Of a stretch of DNA of 64,000 nucleotides, positions 12,243-22,783 are shown piece after piece. Made by a program: the position numbers and the translations under genes. Numbering within the stretch: the first letter of the stretch is position 1; every line of letters starts with the position of its first letter. This DNA comes from Sycobia sp. Sy_11 (Eukaryota > Arthropoda > Insecta > Hymenoptera > Epichrysomallidae). Where the stretch lies: positions 744,001 to 808,000 of the forward strand of contig JACCIC010000219.1 of the NCBI GenBank assembly GCA_018907035.1, written 5' to 3'. The notes below the pieces were generated by a model. It searched no databases. It was given only the letters and a program-made list of their open reading frames with translations, and had not been told where the DNA came from.

Positions 12243-12289
<47 letters not shown>

Positions 12290-12952
12290 ATATTTTGCTT
12301 TGCAAGCATGCTTGAGAGAAAAAAATTCGTTAGCTTTTTATATACCGTATGTTGGACACTCTTTAAATTTAGTAGGAGAATGCTCAGTTTCTAAATATGT
12401 CAATACAATCCATTTCTTCTGCTTAATGCAACGCTTGTATACATTTTTAGTGCTTGGACTCATCAGTGGAATGTTTTAGTAGAACAAAAAAATCGAAGCT
12501 AACAAGTTTATCAAAGACTCACTGATCTTGCAAATGCTTCAAATGATCTTGCCAAATTTTACAATGGTATTCTCACGGTACTTGATGTAATTGCCTAAGA
12601 TGAAAATCAAAAGTCAGATACTAGACACAAAGCTACATGCTTGCAGATCAGTATTACAAAGCTTGAGAATGTAATTATGGCGGTATTTTGAAATAAAATT
12701 CTTAGTCGTTTTAATGTTACCAGTAAATTTTTATAAAATGCAGAGGTAGATTTAAGTATAGTTAATGACATTCTGAGCTCCCTAATACATTTTGTACAAG
12801 ATATATGAAATCTATTTTGTAATTTTGAAACTGAAGCTAAAAACCTAAGTCAGTTTATAAATCAAGATTACTTTGATTCGACAAAGAGAATAATTACACC
12901 AAAATTGCATGATGCTCAAATTGCAGTTGAATCTGTTAAAGAATCAGACTAA
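11790..12952 (+). pseudogene. hAT-type transposase pseudogene, ZMYM1-like (DUF4371 class)
   Basis: Plus-strand blocks follow the order of ZMYM1-like hAT proteins: LLEVIAQFDHCFLEHIKLYG near 11930-11990, IHESKYWRLIVDSIPDISHVGQ near 12090-12155, IPYVGHSLNLVGECSVSKY near 12345-12400, and a hydrophobic tail to about 12950. The first Asp of the RNase H-like DDE fold would be the one in IVDSIPDISH. The end of the family, with its dimerisation region, is missing. Stops and frame changes occur throughout, and a (TA)n tract of 43 bases at 12244-12286 now interrupts the catalytic region. No terminal repeats were found. The family call is well supported and the copy is clearly dead. Confidence 0.8.
12244..12286. 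repeat. (TA)n microsatellite inside the hAT pseudogene
   Basis: About 21 TA units lie between two blocks of the transposase, so the tract arose or expanded after the element lost function. Confidence 0.95.
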
Positions 12953-12983
12953 TTCAAAATAGGCTGGCAACGGGAGTGGCTGT

Positions 12984-13511
12984 TCAAACTGTTGTGAAGG
13001 AGTTGAAACCTTTCTTATATTCCAGCCTAAAACCGTCACTATAGTATGAGGTCGACGTTGCTGAGCGCAGTAGGGGTTTTTTGAACTTTTCTCCGGTACA
13101 GGCACCTTGTTCATAGGGACCGCTGTCCCCATTGAATTTTACCGGAACTATGATTCTGGCTCGCGTATACTCATCTTCCTTGCCCGGAGATTTCTGGCGC
13201 TTGTCTCGCCTACCGGACTTCTGTGTCTCCACGGGGCGCGTGAATGCGCAGCGATCTCCGCGGTAAAGGCGGACGTCGCCATCCTTTGATGACAATACAT
13301 GATTTCGCCTACAGACCATCTCGTTTTCCTCAAACGATGCTTCTTTCCTGTTTTTATTATAATGGTGCGGCTGTTTTTTACTGGCTGCACATAAGTTCTT
13401 TTTATCTAATTCATGAATAACTGGAAGTCTTCGGTAGCTGGACGAAGAAGAAGGTTTTCCTCTTCGCTTTCTTCTTTCTTCACGATAGTCGTACGCCTTC
13501 GTGATTCGCAC
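12984..13511 (-). CDS. Unidentified basic, Ser/Arg-rich open frame (possible exon or old element)
   Basis: About 175 codons are open on the minus strand, in DNA clearly richer in GC than its surroundings. The product would be strongly basic and low in complexity at its start (REERRKRRGKPSSSSS), with Cys and His scattered in the middle and a more ordinary end (IIVPVKFNGDSGPYEQG). There is no good start codon: an upstream TAA is followed two codons later by GTG, and AAAAAG at the same place could be a splice acceptor. A second open frame (13132-12944) overlaps the end, suggesting a frameshift. I do not recognise it. It could be a host exon, or coding debris of a transposon next to the hAT copy. 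Confidence 0.3.
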   Translation of the reverse strand: MRITKAYDYREERRKRRGKPSSSSSYRRLPVIHELDKKNLCAASKKQPHHYNKNRKEASFEENEMVCRRNHVLSSKDGDVRLYRGDRCAFTRPVETQKSGRRDKRQKSPGKEDEYTRARIIVPVKFNGDSGPYEQGACTGEKFKKPLLRSATSTSYYSDGFRLEYKKGFNSFTTV

Positions 13512-15507
13512 TTTTTACTCTCGTCCGTGAACCCTCGGTTATCTCCGCAGACATACAGATGTATATATAGTATAACTAACACGACAACAATTCAGTGTGC
13601 GTATAATAAATAAAAGAATCCTAATTTGGAACTTTATTGTAGACGGCGATATACGAGGTCATATGCAAGCACTCAGTTCGTGTCCAGACTCCGATCAATG
13701 TTTATTTATAATTCTAACAAGAAATGTGTCGTTATTTTTAATGTATGGTTCGAACTGGGCAGATTAATTACGTGAATTCGTTGGATTTTTTTATCACCGG
13801 CGTCATACGTCAATTTTTGGTCAAATATTCAAGTTTTCTAACTGTATACTCCTACTAATTTTGCTACTATACATTTGTAAAATATCGTGTTAATATTAAA
13901 AAAGTGAGATACTAGCTAAATAAGAAAAGCATCGACATTTCTAAGAATATATAATAAAATATGCAAAAATTACTAAGAATATTATTGTCTAGTTTCAAAC
14001 GTACAGCGACCGATACATGTAAAAAATGTGGGATATTTTAATGAGACATTTAGTTTTTAAGTATTAATTATTATTATCATGAATATCACGTGTTATAAAC
14101 TACTTTTTAAAACGTAAAAAATGAAAAGTATTTTGCTGTGAAAATATTTTACTTTTTACTGCGCATTAAGCATCCGTTGCAAAGTTTTCAATAAACTGGA
14201 CACATATAGAAGAGGAAAAATTTAGCGAACTACAGAAAACTTGAAATAGTTTTTTTAAATACTTTATAGTTTAGGTTTTCTATTTACATTTAATGTTTAA
14301 ATCTATTTAATTCTAAGTAATAAAATTCATAATTCAATATAAAAGTGTATAGTTTGTATAGAACTTCCCATTTATATGTTGGTATAGCACTTAAACTAGT
14401 TCGATTTCTTCAAGATTGACAAATATTTAATGTAATTAATAGTAAACATATAGATACTTTGGATGGAGTATTTTGCTGTGAAGCCTTTTCTTTATAGTAT
14501 ATATTCTGGCTGTTTTATTTAATACACTTTAAAGCAATTTTACAGTACAATAGACATGAATATAACGACTTCATTCAATATATTCCGAACTCGATAAAAT
14601 AATGGATGATAATAAAGGAAATGATGCTTACTAGAAACAGGCCATTTGCAATGCAACGAGTGCCATCTCAGATTTTATAAGGACTTAATGGCCTCCTCTC
14701 GTACTATAATACTTGATAATTCAAAAATTATGTATAAGTTTCGCAAGGCATAATTAAATGAATGCAGTTAAATTTATTAATCAACTTTATCTTAATAAAC
14801 TCAAGTAAGGCAATTCATTTTTAAAGTCTGATGAAATAAACATGTTTAAGCGCATTTAATTTTCATAAATTTATATGCTTGATGAAACTATTATATGCAG
14901 TTGCAGAATTAAGAAGCACCATAGGAGTTTCGCAAATCTTTAACAATTTGAATATACTCTATTTCCAAAAAACGAGCTTTTAACAAAAGTAAAATAGTTA
15001 GCCGAGTTCGAAGTGTTCTTAGCATAGTAATTTAAACATTTAGATAAAATACTTGCGGAAAGTTCAAAATATATTAATACAAAAATTTTCTGTAATTAAT
15101 TAAAAAATAAGTTCACTGATTTAGTCAAATGTCCTACTGATTGGGATAAAGGTAAACATAATAATATATGTAATTAAATTGTAAATCTTATAATGCTTTT
15201 AAATTTTTCCAATACAGTAGAATTATATGATCACAACAATTTTTTAATTAGGATATTTCAGACTCTTCACATTCATTCGAGCATTAAAGTAATTTAATAT
15301 TACAAATCATGAGTGGCATAAAAAAGAAAATTGTAACCTAAGCCATAAACGATAATTAATTGAAAATAGCTAACCGATGATTTGTCATCAAGTAAGAAAT
15401 TTTGAGAAAAAGATATGGAGAAGTTGAAAGTGAAGGTCAAGGAGAAAATAATCCAATTTCTAGTCTTGATAATATAAATGACGATACAGCATGTGAACCA
15501 AATGTGC
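13512..15507. other. AT-rich DNA without a gene
   Basis: No conserved coding block, repeat boundary or splice-flanked exon was found on either strand. The open frame at 15530-15300 (minus) is hydrophobic, AT-driven and unconvincing. Confidence 0.5.
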
Positions 15508-16135
15508 TGTAACGGGATGGATTCGATCATGCGAACTCCAGTTCGAACATCGACACGCGGCCTCTCCAGTACGGCCGGCGCGCAACCTACGTTGCTCCTT
15601 CTTCTCGTCGTCCGGGGAATAAACGCCTGTCGGCGGTAGAGTCTCGACGCGCCGGCCCGTTACAACAAAAAAATCGACTCGCGGAGGTGGGTGGATCCTG
15701 CGCGCAATATCAGCGCGATGCGGGAAAATGAACAGAGAAGGTAGAAACTAACAACGAGGAAAAAACACAGAAATCAACGCGAACGAGCTTTTCAAGTACA
15801 AGATTTATTTGTAGCACGACAATCGCCCGGTTTACAATATTAAAAGCCGCGAGGCTCGCGCACCTGCAATAACGACCGCGAAGTCCCGCAAGCCGCAATA
15901 CGCGCGCACGCTCTCTCTCTCTCTCTCTCTCTCACTCGCACGCTCGTCCGCCCGCTGGCGGAGCGCCTCGCAAGGGCGCACTCGCGTAAACTAACCTGAG
16001 TGTACTCACGACGGGGCGTCCCCCAGGAGTATTGGCGTCGACGTTGGGCGGCACGCGCAAACACACGCGGGCGATAGACGGCAGCGATTCGCCTACGCCG
16101 TCTGCGCAAGAACCTTGCACAGACGGTGCGAAAAT
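15508..16135 (-). mobile_element. Isolated LTR fragment of gypsy element 1 family
   Basis: Reverse-complemented, this GC-rich block matches the long terminal repeats at 29556-30723 and 40384-40939 over most of its length. Shared stretches include CGCCGACAGGCGTTTATTCC and GCATCGCGCTGATATTGCGC. It ends in CCCGTTACA at 15508, like the other copies. It lacks about the first 440 bases of the 29.6-kb LTR and an internal segment. It is a solo or truncated LTR, showing that the family inserted at least twice here. A (CT)n tract lies at 15910-15933. Confidence 0.85.
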
Positions 16136-16439
16136 TGATAATGAACAAATTGATTTTAAAGTGCAAATACGTATTTAGGCTTTGGATCATAAAATTTTTT
16201 AGAATTCTTTAACAGCATTATTCAAAATTCTAAACAGTAATACTAGTATTAATTTTCCCAAAGATTCAAGAACTTTTTCACAAATATCCAATTCTTCCCA
16301 AATATCTACAATAAATAATGGCTAATATTGTCATTTAGGAATGAAAAAATGTAATGCAGGGCATAATAAATAGATTGCTTGAGATCAATATTTTAACTTC
16401 CAAAGAGACCAAAATAAAATTTGTTTCATTTGCAACTTC

Positions 16440-16900
16440 TGGTTTCCGAGGAATATGCTTTACTAGGAAAAGCATCTAGTTTATCGATTATGTACTCATA
16501 CTGGTATTAATTTCGTTCAAGTGATTAGAATATTCGTTGGTGATAGTAAACCTGAAGATTCCAACGAATTTTTTGGTCTTGTTGTAAATGAAGCTATTGT
16601 TTTAGTTGATAACGGATTATCATATGATATCATCATTTATACTATGATATGTGATACATCAGCCAAATCCTCTGTATTCAAGACCAAAAATCACATTGGT
16701 TTCTATAGCTATACAAAGTGCAAAGTATATGACTAAAGCGTAAACAACACTGCTTGTTTTCCAAATGAATTACTAATCCAGACCAGCAAACTGCCGAAGA
16801 GTTTTTTAATTTATTAGTATAATATTTATAGGACCTCCCCTTTTTTTGTTTAACTTAAATGCGAAATAGAAACGACCCGTCATAAAGTAATTACGGAATT
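16440..16900 (+). pseudogene. Fragment of an arthropod DNA-transposon protein (same family type as the 35.7-37.9 kb insert)
   Basis: The plus strand encodes IFVGDSKPEDSNEFFGLVV, then IIYTMICDTSAKSSVFKTK and GFYSYTKCKVYD, followed after stops by a Cys-Phe-Pro block. This pattern (a small-molecule-like D-x-P segment, then an ICD..AKS block and a C-x2-C-like motif) belongs to a repeated arthropod transposon protein whose carboxyl half I see in the element at 35723-37900. Its biochemical role is unknown to me. The fragment ends where the Penelope-like coding sequence starts, so that element probably inserted into it. Confidence 0.5.
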
Positions 16901-16924
16901 GACAGAAATAAATTTACAAGGGAA

Positions 16925-17718
16925 ATTGAGGCCAATAATCAGTTGCGTGTTTTGGACATCAATGTCATTAGATATAATAATAATAATAATAATAAAGTGA
17001 AGCTTAATTGGTATAAAAAACCTACTTGGTCAGGTAGGTTTTTAAATTTTAATTCGCATCACCAATTCGGAAATGAAATTGGGACACTGAAAGGTGTCAT
17101 TGGCAGAGCAATAAAATTGACACATAAGAATTTTAGACAGAATAATTTGATAGTAAGGTAAGCTTCCATTAATAATGGATATTCAATTGAATTTATTAAC
17201 AAATTAATTGCAGAGACGTTGTTTCACATTTATATTACCGGAAATAGACATAATGGAAGAATTGATGTTAATAAGGGCAAAATTATTATTTTACCATTTG
17301 TTAGACGATTGTCGGAAAGAATTAAAAGAAATTAACGGAAATACATCGTTCAAATTTTCTTTAAAAATAGTAATAATTTAGTAAGTTATTTAATAATTGC
17401 AAGGTTAAGGATGATCTATGTTTAAAATCCGGAGTTCCTTACAAAATTAATTGCATAGATTGTAGTGAATGCTACATTGGACAAACAAGTACATATTTAG
17501 AAAAGAGAATTTATGAACAAAAATATAGTTTACGTAGTTCACATATTACTTCTGGTTTAGAAGAACATTGTTTGAAGTTTTTACATTCTTTTGATTTTGT
17601 GAATGTGGATATTTTGGAACATGGTATTAGTAATAAGTACAAAGGGGAGAATCTTGAAAGTATTCACATTTCAAGGAATCGAAATAATGTGAGTTTAATG
17701 TTAGAGTCAATAAATTAG
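16925..17718 (+). pseudogene. Penelope-like element, 3' part: end of reverse transcriptase plus GIY-YIG endonuclease
   Basis: The first block, 16943-17161, is the end of the reverse-transcriptase region with NWYKKPTWSGRFLNFNSHHQ and RAIKLTHKNFRQNN. It continues with NNGYSIEFINKLIAE after one stop. The second block, about 17405-17715, is the GIY-YIG nuclease with KSGVPYKINCIDCSECYIGQ, then EKRIYEQK, and an ending near LMLESIN. Penelope-like elements couple these two domains for target-primed reverse transcription. The palm of the reverse transcriptase is absent, so the copy is 5'-truncated, as is common. Frame changes near 17161 and 17400 kill it. A trinucleotide repeat (AAT)n at 16975-16995 lies inside the frame. 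Confidence 0.85.
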
Positions 17719-18170
17719 ATAACATTTATTATTCTTTATTGAATTGATTGGTTTTGAACATTTTGTGTAGAGGGGATGATTGTATATTCAAATTACTAAA
17801 TTTTTAATTTGATGGGGATAGGGGTATATATAGATGAGAATATTAATTGATGGTTTAGTTTAGTCCCTGATGAAGAGCCGTAGCGAGCTCGAAAAGTTGA
17901 ACAACCTCAGTCAACTTTTAATTGGATAAAAGTGGTGACAGATTGTACTTTACCAATAAAGAATTTTTTTTAGCTAATATACTTTTATATGAGAGTAGAC
18001 AACAGGGGTGATGTTAAACAAAGTCTGTCTGACAGTCATTATAATTTTCAATTAATTATATGTTGATATATATTAGTATTGATATAAATATATATTGATA
18101 ATATTATGTATTAATTTCAATTTATTTAATTGGACTGTAAGGCCGATAGAAACATTTATTAATTTACTTA
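17719..18170 (+). mobile_element. Non-coding tail of the Penelope-like element
   Basis: After the last coding block comes a tail that ends in a segment with GACTGTAAGGCCGATAGAAAC near 18135-18160. The same ending, with TAAGACCGATAAAAATATTT, recurs at 56355-56380 and, inverted, at about 26410-26440. The shared ends identify it as the terminal region of a Penelope family present several times in the window. Confidence 0.65.
17867..17916 (+). ncRNA. Hammerhead ribozyme-like motif in the Penelope tail
   Basis: The conserved core is present in order: CTGATGA (17867-17873), a 4-bp stem GAGC/GCTC with an 8-base loop, GAAA (17891-17894), then a 6-bp stem AGTTGA/TCAACT with a 10-base loop. Penelope-like elements are known to carry hammerhead motifs in their terminal repeats. 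A clean helix I and a standard NUH cleavage site with matching flanks are not obvious, so activity is doubtful. Confidence 0.5.
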
Positions 18171-18299
18171 GTAATTTACCCATTGAACTGCATTTATCAG
18201 GTTATCAATACTGTGATCCTGGGATAAAATAGAAAAAACCTATAGCTCGTGATGATCCCGGTGAAATTTCCTTCATTCTGCTTGCAAAGATCACGACAT

Positions 18300-19740
18300 A
18301 GCATAGTCCAATATTCTTAACGATATGCAAGCTTCGCATGATCCGTATGGCTGTAAAGGCTGCTGCATTTGCAGTCTATAATGCAATGAAACTTGACCTT
18401 AAGTTAGCAATGGGATCGAAAACAATAGGAATAAAAAATTGTCTACTGCATATTCAATGATTCCTTCTTTGACTCTATGAATTTTGTATTCTCAAAAATT
18501 AATTCGGTCTGCATTAAAAAGCGCTCACTATGCTGCTTAAAAGGCAGGTCTTAAATGCAATATTCCAATGATATTACCGGTTCCTCAAAAACTTGTCGGT
18601 GTTTTACCATTTCTTATATTTTTATTTGCCGGTTTGAGTGCAACTCGGGCATTTTCATAAGGTACTGTTGGATAGTCAAAGCTGTTAATGATCCAAAAGT
18701 ACCAAGGAAGAATTGGAAGAAAAGTAAAGACATAACAGACCAATGAAAGAAATTGCTCGGAGAAAAGGTCTTTATTAAAAACGTTACAAAAAAGTTATGG
18801 TCTTTACTTGAAAACGTACAAATGCAATGGAGAGATCACTACTTGAAAACTGTATACAGGCACAGGTTTAAGAAAAAGCTTCTGTGTATAATTCTCAGAT
18901 TGACCATTATCTGAAATTGATTTAATAAAATATACTCGCATTTTATAAATTTCTGCTTTTCAAGGGATATTTCTCCGTAATGGACTGCCAACTAATGGTC
19001 TGCATTATTATGAATTAAGTATTCTAAATCTTGATGATGCAAGCGGTCCTGAAATTTATTGAGTAGCATTCATTGGGTAAAACTATAATTAATGCAAAGA
19101 ATAAATTTGATCTCGTGAGATCACGCAACGATTTAAACGCTGTTGTGTAAACAGCAACACTGCAAATCATAACGCAAGACTGTATGAAAATTTCAAAATA
19201 AAATTACAAAGATCGAATGGTTGATGCCATACGTGGTAATATTGGATGAATAGAAGCTTCGACTACTAAGGCAGTTGCTAAATCATCATCTAATCTCTAA
19301 GAGTTATCGTACTTAGGAGTTTTATCAACACCCACTCCTTCCTACGTATCCAAGCACGCATGGTCAGTGAAAATGACGAATTAACTGGAAAAGCCGTGAT
19401 TCGTGATTTGGAACAAATCTCAGACAAATAGAAAATGACGAAAAGATAAAAATTCCAGTCGCTTTGTCCATTGTGACATCAGTAATGTGAAACTTTTTCT
19501 CAATACTCAATACTATCCGTACCGAAATTTAAATATTCATAATACTAACAATCAGTATTCTATATTGTATGATATGTATGGAAATTTCCAAAATGTCTAC
19601 TACAACAAGGAGTCTCAGCCTATTTTAAAGAGAACAGATTTCCGAGATCATATGCAATTTATAGTTGTTGATTGTTTAAAAAAAAACCAGTCAAAAATGC
19701 ACTCGTGGAATGATCATATTGTCCAATGGTCGAAATAAGA
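18300..19740 (+). pseudogene. Polinton/adintovirus-like remnant: small membrane-type structural protein, cysteine protease, capsid-type protein
   Basis: Three degenerate blocks follow one another on the plus strand. At 18505-18900 a short protein has a hydrophobic stretch (LVGVLPFLIFLFAGLSA), then an alanine/asparagine-rich part and an LYLKTYK-like segment. At about 18910-19090 lies a block with LIKYTRIL, QGIFLRNGLP and LNLDDASGPE, which resembles the adenain-type cysteine protease of such elements. The position expected for its catalytic His reads Tyr and a stop follows. At 19480-19738 an open frame starts VKLFLNTQYYPYRNLN and contains LYDMYGNFQNVYY, resembling a structural protein of the same elements. 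The gene order fits an integrated virus-like element. Many stops and frameshifts are present and no ends were found. Confidence 0.55.
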
Positions 19741-19784
19741 TAATATATAACTTTTTATTTGTGGGACACAATATATATATATGC

Positions 19785-19905
19785 GAAAATGCAACCGAGC
19801 AATTTAGAGTAACGGTGCACGATAAAAATTTATGCGAAACTCGTCGAAACCATGATAGAAGCTTATGAAAAATGCTTGGCAAATTTACATGCCAGGTACA
19901 GAATG
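19785..19905 (+). pseudogene. Mariner transposase amino-terminal scrap
   Basis: Bases 19790-19860 closely match, on the other strand, the region around 63090-63150 of the mariner copy at 62403-63215 (shared GCGAAACTCG and GAAACC...GAAGCTTAT-like blocks). It corresponds to the first helix-turn-helix of a transposase. Only about 40 codons remain, in two frames. Confidence 0.5.
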
Positions 19906-19959
19906 ATTAATAATAAATGATTAATAATAAATCTCGGGCAAGTATTGCAAGTAAGTCCT

Positions 19960-20600
19960 ACTGCAATATATTATACTGACGTAGAAATATCAGTGAGTCA
20001 TATTGAATTTTCATGGAAAAATGTTCAAATATTTCAAATAGACATTTGCCTATTAGGATATTCAATTATTGACTTATGATGCTGTGATATTGCGATAGCA
20101 TTGTTGTGATTAATAAAAACATCACAAATAAATGGAATGTCCTGGATAAATGTAATATAGAAATATTATAAGATATACTTATGGGACATTTTTGTGATAT
20201 TGGAAAAATATAACAGGGATGTTAGGGCAATATCGTAGCAATGTCGCAGGAAAATTGAATGTCAGGACAAACTGATATCACAGGTAAATTGAATATTCTA
20301 GACAAACACATCATAAAAACCAGATATATTCTTGCAATATTCCTTTGATATTACTGTGACATCACAGTTATTTCACAGAAATATTATGGCCATTTCGCAG
20401 CAATAAATATCACAGCAATACCACAAGCAAATTTAATACCATAGGCAAATGCATCACAGAAAAATTATACGATCTATTTTTGTAATATTCCTGTGATATT
20501 GTTGCAATATTGCTGTGATATTACCATAAAATTTCTGTATTTTTCTGTGATCTTGAAGCAATATTTCTGTGATACTATTTACTATATAATGCTATACGGG
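19960..20600. repeat. Block of repeated TGTGATATT / AATATCACA motifs
   Basis: Over about 640 bases, short segments such as ATCACAGCAATA, GCAATATTGCTGTGATATT and their complements recur in both orientations more than ten times, with irregular spacing. No ORF is present. This looks like a decayed internally repetitive MITE or satellite. Outer boundaries are uncertain. Confidence 0.6.
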
Positions 20601-20831
20601 CTATATATAATACAATAAAGGAATTCACGTACATGCCAAGAGAAAAGAGGCATTGCAATTTCACTAAAATTGAGATACATAAACATCATGAACGACTTAA
20701 TTTTTTAATAATGTGTAATGTAGGCTATCTTTTTTCTGTATTTACATAAACCGTACAGATAACCTCATAATTCTAAAATAGTAAAAGTACCTCTTACAGA
20801 ATTGTAAGTATAGATCTTTGACTGAACTTAC

Positions 20832-20973
20832 CAATGAAGTTATGAAATAACTATGATAATCGCTCATCATTCCTATTTCCTGTGCTTGCTTGAGCACTGT
20901 GTAAATCTTTTCAGTTGAGCAATCCAGAACTATATGTGATTCAGCTGAATTTTTTATCTGTTTCAATAAAGGT
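20832..20973 (-). CDS. Exon of kainate-type ionotropic glutamate receptor, amino-terminal domain
   Basis: This 142-base exon encodes PLLKQIKNSAESHIVLDCST, then an EKIYTVLKQAQEIGMMSDYH block and SYFITSL. That is the lobe-2 part of the extracellular ligand-binding-protein-like domain of kainate receptors, which in insects mediate glutamate signalling at synapses. It is flanked by TATTTTTCAG on its 5' side and GTAAGTTC on its 3' side. The first base completes an Arg codon begun by the exon at 42685-42854, and the exon ends in phase 0. There is no stop or frameshift, in contrast with everything around it. The next exon, which should continue the lobe 2 fold, was not found down to position 1, so the following intron exceeds 20.8 kb. 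The family is certain at the level of ionotropic glutamate receptors. The subtype is inferred. Confidence 0.92.
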
Positions 20974-21813
20974 CTGAAAAATATAAATATATAGATAGAC
21001 TATACTTACAAACATACTTATCATTGTTTTTTCATATTGTAGATTTTCAACTAAATAGATATTTAGAATTGTAGAAAAGTCACAATTTGAACTGGAAGAA
21101 GTATAAAATAATTTTTAAAAGTTGGAGAGGACTAAGGACGCTTGATTCCTTAATCTAATATAGTATTGTATGTTCAAAATTCATGCATAAATGATATAAA
21201 TTTGTGCAGTCTTCTATGACATCAATAATACATGTGAAAACTTTTAGAACTCGTGTAACGAGCTTCAGCTTGAGTGAAGTATTGAAAATAAGAATATATA
21301 ACGTACTGCAAGTAAGCATAATAGAGAAAAACAAAATTAAATGAAAAACAAATCTTCAATTTATTCACACAGAAAATCGTATTTTATGTATGAAAATATT
21401 GTTGTCGCTTAAGTATGAGTGGGACCTCTTGATTACTCATTCATATTTTCTGTATTTCAGTTTTAGATCTGAACATCTGATATGTATTGTGTATCCCGAC
21501 TAGATCGATATCGATCATCTATCGGCGCATTGTCGCTCTATTTTTTCCTTTTATAACATATATATATATAGTCAACCCGTTCTTTAGTACGAGTTACTAC
21601 TTACGTGGATGTATGCGTAGTTCTGACAACATGCCGTGGCAGTTCAGAATGGGGTTAAATGTTTGATTATTCGTTACCAGATGGACAGGACAGGAGAGTG
21701 CATATTTATTTGGATCTTCAAGGGACGGTACACTTCTATAGACTAGAAACAACGCAAATGAGACGTCGTTGCCCGTGGTTTATTTTCTCGGCTCTTCCTG
21801 CTCCTTGAGAATC

Positions 21814-22174
21814 TCATGAGTAATGTCCAGACGCAATGCTATCAGATTCGGCTGTGCTCTTTCTGCGTCTATCTTTTCTAGTGCCTCTATTAATATTATT
21901 ATATCGAGAGCTTGCATCAGTTTTTCGGGGTTGACCTGACTTATTTGCGCTGATAGCGCGGTTACGATTGTAGAAGCTCATCCGTACGCTTCCCCGTGCA
22001 GGAAGATTTGACACGCAGGTATCTGGGTGCTGGGTGTCTCCGGGTCTGTGTATTTGATAGAATATAGTCGAACGACGCAGTTCTCAACCTTTTCCTACTT
22101 CTCTTTCCATAAAGCTGGTTATCTCCGCTGGAATCTGCAAGAGAAATTAAGGCAGTGAGGGCGTTCGAATTCAT
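21814..22174 (-). other. Possible coding segment with a splice-acceptor-like start
   Basis: On the minus strand the sequence TTTCTCTTGCAG ends at about 22137. It is followed by an open frame (SGDNQLYGKRSRKRLRTASF) to 21962 and then, one frame over, a second (RMSFYNRNRAISANKSGQ) to 21814. The product is basic and Ser/Arg-rich and I do not recognise it. The two receptor exons join directly across this place, so it is not part of that transcript unless used as an alternative exon. It shares GCGGAGATAACC with the start of the 13-kb open frame, which hints at a common repeat origin. Confidence 0.3.
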
Positions 22175-22783
22175 ACCTTATAAACATGATTACGTGAGAA
22201 TATTATTACTAATTAATAATATTTGCGGCTATCATTTGTTGATTATATTAAGGAATTAGTGAACTTTTCTGGAAACATCGATGATCTTCCTTCAGTTGTC
22301 TTAATTTGTGGTATTGCTGGCACGTGCAGATAAGTATATAATAAAGTAAATACTACACTTTGATCGAGAAAATATTTCGATAGGCGCTATCTACTACATA
22401 CCAACGTGGTCAAGAGATCTCATTTTTCTCAATCAGGTAGTGATTTTTAGATAGAGATATAGATTTGACGAGTCTTTGTTACTCGTCGAGTTTGCCCGTC
22501 AAAATAATAGAGTGCATAGACACACTTTTAGTAATCAACTGTTTTATTGAATTATAATATGTAATAATTTTGAACCTTACACGAATTGGTACTCACACAT
22601 ATGTACATATATTTGACTATGCAAAATTTGATTTCGATACTTTCTTTTGTTTAAATTAGAAATAATTGAATATAATTCTGAAATGGCATTTTATTACTAT
22701 ATTAGTAATAAAATAAAGTCATTTTAAACATATGTCACTTCTTCTTAAGAATTCCATATTTATGTGTAATTGACTATGAAATA
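22175..22783. other. AT-rich DNA without a gene
   Basis: No coding block was found. A short hairpin with arms GACGAGT/ACTCGTC occurs near 22459-22480. Confidence 0.5.

Noticed and set aside
13740..13760. GGTTCGAACTGGG resembling a tRNA B box
   Set aside because: No A box, acceptor stem or cloverleaf could be placed around it.
22459..22480. Short hairpin GACGAGT/ACTCGTC
   Set aside because: It is too short and lacks context such as a U run. Many such hairpins are expected by chance in 64 kb.
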